A stretch of 64,000 nt of DNA from Micromonospora inositola (lineage in GTDB: Bacteria > Actinomycetota > Actinomycetes > Mycobacteriales > Micromonosporaceae). Under the pieces are notes generated by a model. That model did no database searches. It had not been told where the DNA came from and saw only the letters and a program-made list of their open reading frames with translations. The position numbers and the translations under genes were made by a program. The stretch lies in assembly GCF_900090285.1 (NCBI RefSeq), contig NZ_LT607754.1, forward strand, positions 2,790,001 through 2,854,000. Reading direction: 5' to 3'. Below, in pieces: positions 1-8,435 of this stretch. Each line of letters starts with the position of its first letter. The stretch's first letter is position 1.

Positions 1-343
1 CGGCGTTCGGGTAGGTCGGCGCCGCGCCGTAGGGCGGGTGCTGACCGTACGGGTCCTGGTACGGCTGCTGGCCGTACGGCTGCCCCGAGGTCGGCTGGCC
101 GTAGGGCTGGCCGGAGGTCGGCTGGCCGTACGGCTGCCCCGAGGTCGGCTGCTGCCCGTACTGCGGCGCCTGCGGCTGGGCGTACGGGTCCTGCGGCTGG
201 CCGTAGGGCTGGCCGGCCGGGGGCTGCTGCCCGTACTGCGGCGCCTGCGGCGGCTGGGCGTGCGGGTCCTGGTACTGCGGGGCGGTCGGGTCCTGCGGCG
301 GCTGCTGGCCGTACGGGTCCTGACCGGGGTAACCGGGCTGCAT
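1..343 (-). CDS. Pro/Gln/Tyr-rich N-terminus of a probable CD225/dispanin-like membrane protein (C-terminus outside window)
   Basis: The gene reads leftward from an ATG at 343 with a GAGGAG box about 11 nt upstream, and runs off the window start without a stop. All 114 visible residues are low-complexity, built from QPYGQ, QDPYGQ and APQYGQ units with no charged core or membrane segment. The next gene upstream starts with almost the same residues (MQPGYP) and carries a CD225 domain. By analogy this is the cytoplasmic tail of a second dispanin-like or DUF4190-type small membrane protein, but the diagnostic domain would lie beyond the edge. The two genes are 37 nt apart and probably co-transcribed. 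Confidence 0.7.
   Translation of the reverse strand, partial: MQPGYPGQDPYGQQPPQDPTAPQYQDPHAQPPQAPQYGQQPPAGQPYGQPQDPYAQPQAPQYGQQPTSGQPYGQPTSGQPYGQPTSGQPYGQQPYQDPYGQHPPYGAAPTYPNA
70..150. repeat. Three tandem 27-nt units coding for a 9-residue repeat
   Basis: Positions 70-96, 97-123 and 124-150 are three near-identical 27-nt units with a few substitutions. On the minus strand each encodes one copy of a Gly-Gln-Pro-Tyr-Gly-Gln-Pro-Thr-Ser unit. The period is a multiple of three, so copy-number change would keep the frame of the surrounding gene. Confidence 0.85.
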
Positions 344-380
344 TTGCAGGGTGCTCCTCAGACTGGGGGTCGGGGGTCGG

Positions 381-674
381 TTAGTTCGAGCTGCTGCCAC
401 CCATGATCCCGGCCAGGCCACCGGCGAGGCAGCACACGACCGTCAGGGCGATCCAGATGATGCCGATGATGAGGGCCAGCTTCGACCACTTCTTGGACTC
501 GGCGGCGGCCGCCTGGGCGCCCGCGTAGTCACCCTGCTGGAGCAGCGGGTTCACCTTGGACGCGTTGATGATGGCCGGGATGGCCAACGGCCAGAACAGG
601 AAGATCGAGACGATCGACATCGTCATGTTGTTGTCGATCTGCGGCGGCTGCTGCTGCGGGTAACCAGGCTGCAT
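381..674 (-). CDS. CD225/dispanin family small membrane protein
   Basis: This 97-residue protein has a short Gln/Pro/Tyr N-terminus (MQPGYPQQQ) and two hydrophobic segments, about residues 18-36 and 66-92. Between them is a polar loop containing the typical pattern NASKVNPLLQQGDYAGAQ, ending near SKKWSKLAL. This is the CD225/interferon-induced transmembrane-like arrangement common in actinobacterial envelope proteins, whose function is mostly unknown. The chosen ATG at 674 has GAGGAG about 9 nt upstream. The frame stays open further upstream, but that part is antisense to purN and does not look coding. It lies just upstream of a second gene with the same N-terminus. Confidence 0.85.
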   Translation of the reverse strand: MQPGYPQQQPPQIDNNMTMSIVSIFLFWPLAIPAIINASKVNPLLQQGDYAGAQAAAAESKKWSKLALIIGIIWIALTVVCCLAGGLAGIMGGSSSN

Positions 675-788
675 GGCGGGCGTACTCCTCGTTCCATCGG
701 CACGGCTGCGGTGCCGGTTCACTGACGGGTGCGGGGCCGGGCGTACGCCGGACACCGAGGGACCGGCAGCGTATCGTGTCGGCGCCAC

Positions 789-804
789 TCGGGTGATCAC
801 CCGA
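789..804. promoter_or_regulatory. Perfect 16-bp palindrome between the CD225 gene and purN
   Basis: TCGGGTGATCACCCGA is its own reverse complement. It sits about 20 nt upstream of the probable purN -35 element and 115 nt upstream of the divergent CD225 start. The position and symmetry fit an operator for a dimeric regulator. The regulator is unknown. Confidence 0.45.
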
Positions 805-822
805 ATCGTCGCTGCCCGACGG

Positions 823-850
823 CTGGACGCTCCGACCTGCCCGATAGGGT
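823..850 (+). promoter_or_regulatory. Probable promoter of leaderless purN-purH
   Basis: CTGGAC (823-828), a 16-nt spacer and TAGGGT (845-850) resemble a principal sigma promoter. The purN GTG begins only 8 nt after the -10 hexamer and has no Shine-Dalgarno sequence, so the transcript probably starts at the start codon. Confidence 0.5.
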
Positions 851-857
851 TGGCCGC

Positions 858-1478
858 GTGACCGAGCCCGCGTCCGTCGCCCGCCTCGTCGTCCTCGTCT
901 CCGGCTCCGGCAGCAACCTCCAGGCGCTGCTGGACGCCGCCGCCGACCCCGCGTACGGAGCCCGGGTGGTCGCCGTGGGCGCCGACCGGGACGGGATCGC
1001 GGGCCTGGACCGGGCCGCCGCGGCCGGGGTGCCGACCTTCGTCGACCGGGTGCAGGACCACCCGACCCGGGCGGACTGGGACAAGGCGCTGACCGCGCAC
1101 GTCGCGGAGCACCGGCCCGACCTGGTCATCAGCGCCGGCTTCCTGAAGCTCGTCGGCCCGCACTTCCTGGCCGCGTTCGGCGACCGCTACCTCAACACGC
1201 ACAACACCCTGCTGCCGGCGTTCCCCGGCATCCACGGCCCCCGGGACGCCCTCGCCTACGGCGTGAAGGTCACCGGCGCCACCCTCTTCTTCGTCGACGC
1301 CGGGATGGACACCGGCCCGATCGTCGCCCAGGTCGCCGTGCCCGTGCTGAACGACGACGACGAGGAGGCGCTCACCGAGCGCATCAAGGAAGCCGAGCGG
1401 CTCCAGCTCGTCGAGCAGGTCGGCCGGCTGGTCCGTGAAGGTTGGACGATCACCGGAAGAAAGGTCACCGTGCCGTGA
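858..1478 (+). CDS. purN: Phosphoribosylglycinamide formyltransferase
   Basis: PurN transfers a formyl group from 10-formyl-THF to glycinamide ribonucleotide, the third step of purine synthesis. The 206-residue length is normal. Visible family features are [18 protein letters not shown] at the N-terminus (phosphate-binding loop), [16 protein letters not shown] and the catalytic region [20 protein letters not shown], followed by [19 protein letters not shown]. The GTG at 858 is preferred because translation from there starts right at the conserved beta strand, while upstream codons lack homology features. The stop overlaps the purH start by 4 nt (GTGA), so the two are translationally coupled. 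Confidence 0.95.
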   Translation: MTEPASVARLVVLVSGSGSNLQALLDAAADPAYGARVVAVGADRDGIAGLDRAAAAGVPTFVDRVQDHPTRADWDKALTAHVAEHRPDLVISAGFLKLVGPHFLAAFGDRYLNTHNTLLPAFPGIHGPRDALAYGVKVTGATLFFVDAGMDTGPIVAQVAVPVLNDDDEEALTERIKEAERLQLVEQVGRLVREGWTITGRKVTVP

Positions 1479-3046
1479 GCTCCACTCAGGACGAGCGCCG
1501 CCCGATCCGGCGGGCGCTGGTCAGCGTCTACGACAAGACCGGCCTGGTCGAGCTGGCCCGGGCCCTGCACGACGCCGGGGTGGAGATCGTCTCGACCGGC
1601 AGCACCGCGTCGACGATCGCCGGCGCGGGCGTGCCGGTGACCCCGGTGGAGCAGGTTTCCGGCTTCCCGGAGATCCTCGACGGCCGGGTGAAGACGCTGC
1701 ACCCGAAGATCCACGGTGGCCTCCTCGCCGACCTGCGCAAGGACTCCCACGCCGCCCAGCTCGACGAGCACGGCATCGCCGGGATCGACCTGCTGGTCTC
1801 GAACCTCTACCCGTTCCAGGCCACCGTCGCCTCCGGCGCCAGCCAGGACGAGTGCGTCGAGCAGATCGACATCGGCGGACCGGCGATGGTCCGGGCCGCC
1901 GCCAAGAACCACGCCTCGGTCGCCGTGGTGACCGACCCGGCCGCGTACCCGGCGCTGCTGGCCGCGCTCGGCGCGGGCGGCTTCACGCTGGCCCAGCGCC
2001 GGGCGCTCGCCGCCCGCGCCTTCGCCGACATCGCCGAGTACGACGTGGCGGTCGCCGAGTGGTTCGCCGCGACCCTGGCCCCGGCCGCCGACGGGTGGCC
2101 GGAGTTCGCCGGACTGGCGCTGCGCCGGCAGGCGGTGCTGCGCTACGGCGAGAACCCGCACCAGGCGGCGGCCCTCTACGCCGACCCGGACAGCCCGGCC
2201 GGCCTGGCCCAGGCCGAGCAGCTGCACGGCAAGGAGATGTCCTACAACAACTACGTCGACGCGGACGCCGCCTGGCGGGCCGCGAACGACTTCGCCGACC
2301 AGCCGGCGGTGGCGATCATCAAGCACGCCAACCCGTGCGGCATCGCGGTCGGCGCGGACGTGGCCGAAGCGCACCGCAAGGCGCACGCCTGCGACCCGGT
2401 GTCGGCGTACGGCGGGGTGATCGCGGTGAACCGCCCGGTGAGCGTGGAGCTGGCCCGCCAGGTCTCCGAGATCTTCACCGAGGTGCTGGTGGCGCCCGGG
2501 TTCGCCGAGGGCGCGGTGGAGATCCTCCAGGGGAAGAAGAACATCCGGCTGCTGCGCGCCCCGGAGTTCAACCCGCTGCCGGCGGAGTGGCGACAGGTCA
2601 CCGGCGGCGTCCTGGTGCAGCTGCGGGACCGGATCGACGCCGCGGGCGACGACCCGGCGAACTGGCGGCTGGCCACCGGCGAGGCGGCCGACGAGGCGAC
2701 CCTGCGGGACCTCGCCTTCGCCTGGCGGGCGGTGCGCGCGGTGAAGAGCAACGCGATCCTGCTGGCCAGGGACGGCGCGACCGTCGGCGTGGGCATGGGC
2801 CAGGTGAACCGGGTCGACTCGGCGCAGCTCGCGGTCAGCCGGGCCGGCGCCGACCGGGCCCGCGGGTCGGTCTGCGCGTCGGACGCGTTCTTCCCGTTCG
2901 CGGACGGGCCGAAGATCCTGATCGATGCGGGCGTCCGGGCGATCGTCCAGCCCGGCGGCTCGATCCGCGACGAGGAGGTCATCGCCGCGGCGAAGGAGGC
3001 CGGGGTGACCATGTACCTCACCGGCACCCGGCACTTCTTCCACTGA
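1475..3046 (+). CDS. purH: Bifunctional AICAR formyltransferase / IMP cyclohydrolase
   Basis: PurH catalyses the last two steps to IMP. The 523-residue protein has the N-terminal cyclohydrolase domain ([18 protein letters not shown], then [17 protein letters not shown]) and the C-terminal AICAR transformylase domain. The latter shows [34 protein letters not shown] and [14 protein letters not shown], ending with HFFH. The conserved Lys-His of KHANPCG, used in formyl transfer, is present. The GTG start overlaps the purN stop by 4 nt, and a strong terminator follows at 3056. Confidence 0.97.
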   Translation: MSSTQDERRPIRRALVSVYDKTGLVELARALHDAGVEIVSTGSTASTIAGAGVPVTPVEQVSGFPEILDGRVKTLHPKIHGGLLADLRKDSHAAQLDEHGIAGIDLLVSNLYPFQATVASGASQDECVEQIDIGGPAMVRAAAKNHASVAVVTDPAAYPALLAALGAGGFTLAQRRALAARAFADIAEYDVAVAEWFAATLAPAADGWPEFAGLALRRQAVLRYGENPHQAAALYADPDSPAGLAQAEQLHGKEMSYNNYVDADAAWRAANDFADQPAVAIIKHANPCGIAVGADVAEAHRKAHACDPVSAYGGVIAVNRPVSVELARQVSEIFTEVLVAPGFAEGAVEILQGKKNIRLLRAPEFNPLPAEWRQVTGGVLVQLRDRIDAAGDDPANWRLATGEAADEATLRDLAFAWRAVRAVKSNAILLARDGATVGVGMGQVNRVDSAQLAVSRAGADRARGSVCASDAFFPFADGPKILIDAGVRAIVQPGGSIRDEEVIAAAKEAGVTMYLTGTRHFFH

Positions 3047-3055
3047 CACGTCGTG

Positions 3056-3092
3056 GGAGGCGGGGCGCGGCCGGCGGCCGCGCCCCGCCTCC
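3056..3092 (+). terminator. Terminator of purN-purH
   Basis: A perfect 17-bp stem (3056-3072 with 3076-3092) closes on a GGC loop, 10 nt after the purH stop. There is no long U tract, as is common for actinobacterial terminators. Confidence 0.8.
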
Positions 3093-3109
3093 GCGTTGAG
3101 CCTCCACTC

Positions 3110-3121
3110 GGGAGCGCTCCC
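3110..3121. promoter_or_regulatory. CebR-like palindrome (candidate LacI-family operator)
   Basis: GGGAGCGCTCCC is a perfect 12-bp palindrome. It matches the core of the operator known for CebR-type LacI regulators of cellulose use in Streptomyces (TGGGAGCGCTCCCA), differing only at the two outer bases. It lies about 44 nt upstream of a plausible promoter for the two following secreted-protein genes. That a CebR-like regulator acts here is inference. Confidence 0.4.
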
Positions 3122-3164
3122 TCTGTCGTCCCGCTGAGCAGCCGAAAGTTCGACCATCAACCCG

Positions 3165-3194
3165 TTGCCGGTCGGCAATTGGTGTTGCTAGCGT
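3165..3194 (+). promoter_or_regulatory. Probable promoter with a palindrome over its -35 element
   Basis: TTGCCG (3165-3170), an 18-nt spacer and TAGCGT (3189-3194) form a plausible promoter for the secreted protein at 3311. The -35 is the left half of an inverted repeat, TTGCCG-GT-CGGCAA (3165-3178), so a bound repressor would block it. Confidence 0.4.
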
Positions 3195-3310
3195 GATCCC
3201 GGCAGCAAGCGATCGACCCCCCGGGTACTCCTTACCACCCGTCTCCCGCCCGCGGCCCCGGCCGCCCGCCCGAGCGGCGTCCGACATACCTCGTTCCGAC
3301 AGGTTGGCCC

Positions 3311-3790
3311 ATGCGCATGTGCGACCGGTTGAGCGCCGTCGTCGTCGCGCTGGCGTTCGTCCTGGCCGGCCTGGGCGCGCCGGCCTGCGCGGAGGCCCAC
3401 CTGCCCGGCGCGGTGGTCACCGCCGCGCACCGGTCGATCGTCCACGACGCGTCGCACGTCGTCCCTCCTGACGTACGGCGCGTCGTCGCCCCGGTCACCA
3501 CGCCGCACCCTGCCGCCCCGCCGTCCGGCGGCCCCCGGGTCGTCGGGGAGCGCCACGCGCACCCCGACACTCCGTCGGAGCTGCGGGCGGAGGTTCCCGG
3601 CGGGCCCTGTGGTGACCACCGCGCCGGCGTCGGCCAGACCGACGGACCGGACGACCTCCTCCTCGGCGCGCCCCTGCGGGTCGACGGCACGACGGTCGCC
3701 GTCCGTGCCGCGACCCGCTACCGGCCGCCGGTCGTCCCGCTGCCGCCCCGGGGCGCCCTGCTCACCCGGGCGCCACCCGCCACCGCCTGA
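3311..3790 (+). CDS. Secreted protein of unknown function
   Basis: This 159-residue protein begins with a short basic stretch, then a hydrophobic core (about residues 9-25) and APACAEA, a plausible signal-peptidase cleavage region. The mature part is rich in Pro, Arg, Val and His, has no domain I recognise and looks disordered. An ATG two codons downstream (position 3317) is an alternative start. It sits between a CebR-like palindrome and the secreted BNR-repeat gene and may share regulation with it. Codon bias supports coding, but the low complexity leaves some doubt. Confidence 0.6.
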   Translation: MRMCDRLSAVVVALAFVLAGLGAPACAEAHLPGAVVTAAHRSIVHDASHVVPPDVRRVVAPVTTPHPAAPPSGGPRVVGERHAHPDTPSELRAEVPGGPCGDHRAGVGQTDGPDDLLLGAPLRVDGTTVAVRAATRYRPPVVPLPPRGALLTRAPPATA

Positions 3791-3992
3791 CCCTCCCCGC
3801 AGCCCGGTCCCGCGGGGCCCGACGCCCGGGTGGCCCGTTCACCGGATGTGGACGCCGCAGCGCGACGAGGGTCGAGTCCGGACGGTGCCCGTCCGGTCAC
3901 CAGTCCACATGCCACGGCGCGCCATCCGCCGCCGTGGTCTCCCTCCCCGGGCCCACCCTGCCCGGGACCTCCCTGAATCCTGGAGGATTCAC

Positions 3993-6626
3993 ATGTCGAA
4001 ATTCCGCTGGCGCAAGCCGGCGACAATCGCGGGCGCGCTGGTGCTGACCGCCGCGCTCGGTGGCGTCGCGGCCACCAACCACGAGGTCCTCGAGGCCCTC
4101 GGCCTCGCCCAGGAGCCCGGCGCCAACCTGCCCTGGCACGCCCGGGAGTTCGCCGAGATGGCGGCCGGGGAGAACTCGGAAGAGGCCGGCGAGGAGGCCT
4201 TCGAGGCCCGGGTCATCGCCGAGCAGTTCGCCCAGGCCCGCTCCGCGCCGGGCATCGTCGCGCCGGGCGCGTACTCCAACGCGTTGAGCCAGCTCAACGG
4301 GCTGGCCGCCACCAAGGGCAACTGGCGCGAGGTCACGAAGATCAAGTACGACGGGGACGACCCCCGCTACCGCGACTACGCCTCCAACTCCTCCGGGGGC
4401 GCGGGCCTGGTGACCGGTCGGATCACCGGCCTCGCGGCGGACAACAGCGGGTTCGTCTACGCGGCCGGTGCCGACGGTGGTGTGTGGCGGTCCTCGATCG
4501 GCGGCGGGAGCTGGACGCCGATCGCGGACCAGTTGCCCACCCTGTCCAGCGGCGACGTGGTGCTGGCCGCGGACGGCTCGCTCTGGTACGCCACCGGCGA
4601 GGCGAACACCGGCGCGACCTCGTACGTCGGCGCCGGCGTCTACCGGCTGGCCAGCCCGAAGACCGGCCGGTTCAGCACCACCGACCGGGTCGGTGGCGCC
4701 GAACTGGAGAGCACGGTCATCAACAAGCTCCGGTTCTTCGACGGCAAGGTCTGGGCCGCCACCAACCGGGGCCTCTACTCGCACGCGATGACCAGCACTG
4801 CCGGGGCGTGGAAGTTCGAATTCGCGCCGAACCCGAGCTACCTGCCGGGCGGGGCGGACGCGGGCACGGCGAACGCGGCGTACAAGAACATCGTCAACGA
4901 CGTGGCCGACGACCCGCGCAACCCGAAGCACGTGGTGGTGGCCTCGGCCTGGCGGTCGGGCGACACCTACAACGGCTTCTACGAGACCGCCGACTACACG
5001 GCCGGCGGCTGGGCGAAGGTCAACCCGGGTGGCGCCATGCCGGCCGACGACATCGGCTACGTGACGTTCGCGTTCTCCGCCGACGGCGGCAAGCTGTACG
5101 CGATCAACCAGTCGCCGAAGCTGCTCAACAAGCCGGCCGGCAACGTCAACAGCTACCTGGACGGCATCTACGTCTCCAACACCGGCTCCCCGGCCGGCCC
5201 GTGGAACAAGATCGCCGACTCGTCCAAGCTGGGCAACTCCGGCTCGGCGCTCAAGCAGACCGTGATCGGCAAGGGCTACGGCCCGGGCATCCAGGCCTGG
5301 TACAACCAGTTCCTCACGGTCGACCCGGCCAACCCGAACCACGTCTGGGCGGGCTTGGAGGAGGTCTACGAGTCGACCGACGCGGGCGCCAACTGGAAGA
5401 CCGTCGGGCCGTACTGGAATTTCGGATTCTCCTGCTGGAACATCTACGACGCGCAGAACAAGTGCAACAAGACCACCCACTCGGACCAGCACTCCGTGGC
5501 GGTGGGCAACGGTTTCGTCTACGTCGGCAACGACGGTGGCATCTACCGCCGGCCGATCAGCGGCAAGACCGACAAGGACGGTCACGCGACCGACTGGCAG
5601 AGCCTGAACGACGGCACCATCGACGCCCTCCAGTACTACTCGGTCTCGGTCGGCAAGGACCCGGCCAAGGCCGGCACCGTGGTCTCCGGCGGTCTCCAGG
5701 ACAACGGCGCCTCGGTGCTGCGTGCCGGCGACACCGTGATGGGCTCGAACTTCGGCGGTGACGGCGGCGACTCGCTGGCCGACCCGGCGAACGGCTGCCG
5801 GCAGGTCCAGGAATACACCAACCTGGCCATGCGGGTGACCGAGAACTGCAACGCCAACCCGGGCCCGGGCACGGCGGAGACCTCGACCTCGCGGGACATC
5901 CAGCCGTACACCTCGGCACCGGGCGACGAGCTGGCCCGGTTCATCGCGCCGTTCTCCCCGGACGCCAGGGACGCGAACGTGTGGGTCGCCGGTGGCCAGC
6001 ACGTCTGGGTCAACACCAAGGGCTACTCGATCTCCAACGGCAAGGGCTGGACGAACGTCTTCGACCTGGGCGCCGGCCACACCGCCACCTCGGTGGGCGT
6101 CTCCGGCGGCACGGCGTACGTCGGTTGGTGCGGTCCCTGCAACAATGCCGGGTTCGCCCGGGGCGTCGCGGTCGGCAAGGTGAACGACCCGGCGAGCTGG
6201 CACCAGCTCACCCTGCCGGCGGACTTCCCGAACCGGTTCGTGCAGGGCGCCGGCGTCGACCCGGCCGACCCGGCGCACGCCTTCCTCGCGATCAACGGGT
6301 TCTCCCGGCGGTTCACCGAGGGGCCGGGCGCCGGCGTCGGCCACGTCTACGAGACGACCGACGCGGGCGCGACCTGGAAGGACGTCTCGGCGAACCTGCC
6401 GGACGTGCCGGCCAGTTCGATCAGGGAGCTGTCGAACGGCGCCCTGGTGCTGGCCACCGACCTGGCCACCTTCTACCGCGGGCCCGGCGCCACCGACTGG
6501 CAGCGGCTCGGCGCCGGCCTGCCGCTGACCGTCGGCATGGACGTCGAGTACAACGCGGTGGACAACTCGGTCTACGTGGCCACCCACGGCCGCGGCATCT
6601 GGGCGTTCGACCTGGCCCAGCTCTGA
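3993..6626 (+). CDS. Secreted BNR/Asp-box repeat beta-propeller protein
   Basis: The 877-residue protein starts at an ATG preceded by TGGAGG. It has an N-terminal hydrophobic segment (about residues 11-27) and no lipobox, so it is probably exported by Sec. The mature part holds propeller-like repeats with Asp-box motifs, STDAGANWKTV near residue 460 and TTDAGATWKDV near 787, and a related GGGSWTPI near 170. The C-terminus is the typical propeller closure VATHGRGIWAFDLAQL. Such proteins are often annotated as glycosyl hydrolases, sialidase-like or sortilin-like proteins. I see no catalytic set that decides this, so the substrate is unknown. A polysaccharide role is hinted at by the CebR-like site upstream. 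Confidence 0.85.
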   Translation: MSKFRWRKPATIAGALVLTAALGGVAATNHEVLEALGLAQEPGANLPWHAREFAEMAAGENSEEAGEEAFEARVIAEQFAQARSAPGIVAPGAYSNALSQLNGLAATKGNWREVTKIKYDGDDPRYRDYASNSSGGAGLVTGRITGLAADNSGFVYAAGADGGVWRSSIGGGSWTPIADQLPTLSSGDVVLAADGSLWYATGEANTGATSYVGAGVYRLASPKTGRFSTTDRVGGAELESTVINKLRFFDGKVWAATNRGLYSHAMTSTAGAWKFEFAPNPSYLPGGADAGTANAAYKNIVNDVADDPRNPKHVVVASAWRSGDTYNGFYETADYTAGGWAKVNPGGAMPADDIGYVTFAFSADGGKLYAINQSPKLLNKPAGNVNSYLDGIYVSNTGSPAGPWNKIADSSKLGNSGSALKQTVIGKGYGPGIQAWYNQFLTVDPANPNHVWAGLEEVYESTDAGANWKTVGPYWNFGFSCWNIYDAQNKCNKTTHSDQHSVAVGNGFVYVGNDGGIYRRPISGKTDKDGHATDWQSLNDGTIDALQYYSVSVGKDPAKAGTVVSGGLQDNGASVLRAGDTVMGSNFGGDGGDSLADPANGCRQVQEYTNLAMRVTENCNANPGPGTAETSTSRDIQPYTSAPGDELARFIAPFSPDARDANVWVAGGQHVWVNTKGYSISNGKGWTNVFDLGAGHTATSVGVSGGTAYVGWCGPCNNAGFARGVAVGKVNDPASWHQLTLPADFPNRFVQGAGVDPADPAHAFLAINGFSRRFTEGPGAGVGHVYETTDAGATWKDVSANLPDVPASSIRELSNGALVLATDLATFYRGPGATDWQRLGAGLPLTVGMDVEYNAVDNSVYVATHGRGIWAFDLAQL

Positions 6627-6682
6627 GACGTCGGCGGTCCGGGCCGGCTCCCGATCCGGGCCGGACCGCCGGCCGGACACCA

Positions 6683-6718
6683 GCAGGCCCCGTCCCCCGT
6701 ATCGGGGGCGGGGCCTGC
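6683..6718. terminator. Bidirectional terminator between convergent genes
   Basis: A long GC stem (arms starting GCAGGCCCCG and ending CGGGGCCTGC, one bulged T) with a TAT loop lies between the stop of the BNR gene (6626) and the stop of the lipoprotein gene (6760). Confidence 0.75.
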
Positions 6719-6759
6719 GTCGTCCGCGCATGGCGGCCTGGTCGTACCCCGGAGGAGGC

Positions 6760-7266
6760 TCAGCCGGCGCGGAGGGTGAGGGCACCCCGGGTGCCGTCGG
6801 TGCGCTCGGCCTGGATGGTCCAGCATCCCGGAGTGGGGAAGACCCAGTAGGAGCCCCACTCGTCGCCGGGGCGGGCCCAGGTGCTGCCGTCGTGGGAGTC
6901 GATCGACTGGGGGTCGACGGTGGCGCCGTCGGGCCCGACGGCGCGTAGCGTCAGCTCACCGGAGCCGGTGACCCGCAGCGCGATCTTGACCGGTTCGCCG
7001 GCCGGCAGCCGCTCCCCGCCCAGGAAGAGCAGCCCCCAGAACACCCCGGGCGTCCCGGCCACCTCGCCACCGGAGCCCATCGGCCCGCCGTACAGGTTGT
7101 CGGGTGGGCAGCTCGGGGCCGGCACCGCACCGTCGGCGCGCGCCGCCCCGCTCACCCCACCCTGCGGCGACGCGCCCCCACTCGCCCCGCCCGGCGACCC
7201 GCCGCCGTCACACCCGGCCACCAGCACCAGCCCCGCCACTGCCACAACCCATCGGCGAATCCCCAT
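6760..7266 (-). CDS. Small lipoprotein of unknown function
   Basis: The 168-residue protein has a clear lipoprotein signal: MGIRRW, a hydrophobic core and lipobox LVAGC with Cys19 as the lipidated residue. A Gly/Ser/Ala-rich linker follows to about residue 45. The rest resembles a small beta-sandwich, with FWGLLFLGGERLPAGEPVKIALRVTG and WVFPTPGCWTIQAERTDG; the paired Cys residues (about 53 and 147) might form a disulfide. It should be anchored on the outer face of the membrane. No family can be named, and it has no obvious operon partner. Confidence 0.8.
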   Translation of the reverse strand: MGIRRWVVAVAGLVLVAGCDGGGSPGGASGGASPQGGVSGAARADGAVPAPSCPPDNLYGGPMGSGGEVAGTPGVFWGLLFLGGERLPAGEPVKIALRVTGSGELTLRAVGPDGATVDPQSIDSHDGSTWARPGDEWGSYWVFPTPGCWTIQAERTDGTRGALTLRAG

Positions 7267-7309
7267 CCCTCGAGTCTCCCGCCCCGGTCAACCCCCGGGG
7301 GAGACACGT

Positions 7310-7371
7310 GTCGATCATGAAGTTTGTCGACCGCCGGGTCGGCGTGTCGCGACAACAACTTCATGATCGAC
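7310..7371. repeat. Palindromic repeat element, intergenic copy
   Basis: Perfect 15-bp inverted arms (GTCGATCATGAAGTT at 7310-7324 and its complement at 7357-7371) flank a GC-rich centre. The element lies between the lipoprotein start and the end of oppF. A related element with the same TGATCATGAAGTT core lies inside ada-alkA at 34479-34539, so this appears to be a dispersed repeat family. Confidence 0.75.
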
Positions 7372-7403
7372 GGCGAGGGCCGCGCAGGCCGCGGGGATGC
7401 AGG

Positions 7404-8435
7404 TCAGGCGGCCGGGGGGCGGACCTCGGCGAAGTGGCAGGCCGAGGGGTGCGGGTCGGCCGCGCGGAGCACGGTGTGCGGCTCCTGGGTGGCGCAGATG
7501 TCCTGGGCCTTCCAGCAGCGGGTGCGGAACCGGCAGCCGCTCGGCGGGTCGGCGGGGCTCGGCACGTCGCCGGTGAGCCGGATGATGTTCCGGTCGTCGC
7601 GGGCGTCCGGGTCGGGCACCGGCACCGCCGAGAGCAGGGCCTGGGTGTACGGGTGGGTGGCCCGCTCGTAGATCTCGTCCTCGGTGCCGATCTCCACGAT
7701 CTTGCCGAGGTACATCACCGCGACCCGGTCGGAGATGTGCCGGACCACCGACAGGTCGTGCGCGATGAAGATGTACGACAGCCCGAACTCGTCCTGGAGC
7801 TGCTCCAGCAGGTTGATCACCTGGGCCTGGATCGACACGTCCAGGGCCGAGACCGGCTCGTCGCAGACGATGATCTCCGGCCGCAGGGCCAGAGCCCGGG
7901 CGATGCCGATGCGCTGCCGCTGGCCGCCGGAGAACTGGTGCGGGTAGCGGTTGATGTGCTCGGGGTTGAGCCCGACCACGTCCAGCAGCTCCTGCACCCG
8001 CTTCTGCTTGCTGCCCTTCGGCGCGGCGTCCGGGTGGATCTCGAACGGCTCGCCGATGATGTCGCCGACCGTCATCCGCGGGTTCAGCGAGGTGTACGGG
8101 TCCTGCATCACCATCTGCATGTTGCGGCGCAGCCGGCGCAGCTCCGACCCGGAGGCCTTGAACAGGTCCTTCCCCTCCAGGGTGGCCCGACCGGCGGTCG
8201 GGGTCTCCAGCCGCATCAGCAGCCGGGCGAGGGTCGACTTGCCGCAGCCGGACTCGCCGACGATGCCGAGCGTCTCGCCCCGGCGCAGCTCGAAGCTCAC
8301 CCCGTCGACGGCCTTGACCGCCCCGGTCTGCTTCTTGAACAGCACCCCCTGGCTGATCGGGAAGTGCTTGACCACGTTGTCGACGGAGAGGATCGTCTCG
8401 CCGCGGACCTTGGTCGGGCTAGCGGGCGCTGTCAT
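7404..8435 (-). CDS. oppF: Oligopeptide/dipeptide ABC transporter ATP-binding protein (OppF type)
   Basis: This 343-residue protein is the second ATPase of importer 1. It has Walker [10 protein letters not shown], the signature [15 protein letters not shown], Walker [13 protein letters not shown] and the H-loop HDLSVV. The C-terminal oligopeptide-transporter extension has the Cys-containing motif [14 protein letters not shown] (in DppD/OppF relatives this region can bind an FeS cluster). ATG 8435 is chosen over GTG 8438 because AGGAGG lies 6 nt before it. It overlaps the end of oppD by 17 nt and is the last gene of the A-B-C-D-F operon. Confidence 0.92.
   Translation of the reverse strand: MTAPASPTKVRGETILSVDNVVKHFPISQGVLFKKQTGAVKAVDGVSFELRRGETLGIVGESGCGKSTLARLLMRLETPTAGRATLEGKDLFKASGSELRRLRRNMQMVMQDPYTSLNPRMTVGDIIGEPFEIHPDAAPKGSKQKRVQELLDVVGLNPEHINRYPHQFSGGQRQRIGIARALALRPEIIVCDEPVSALDVSIQAQVINLLEQLQDEFGLSYIFIAHDLSVVRHISDRVAVMYLGKIVEIGTEDEIYERATHPYTQALLSAVPVPDPDARDDRNIIRLTGDVPSPADPPSGCRFRTRCWKAQDICATQEPHTVLRAADPHPSACHFAEVRPPAA

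Noticed and set aside
381..1235. A 284-codon minus-strand open frame including the CD225 gene
   Set aside because: Only its last 97 residues look like a protein; the rest is antisense to purN and Arg/Gly-rich as expected for a shadow frame.
3897..6785. A 962-codon minus-strand open frame opposite the propeller gene
   Set aside because: It has typical high-GC antisense composition (Arg, Gly, Val, His repeats) and no domain; the plus strand has clear Asp-box repeats.
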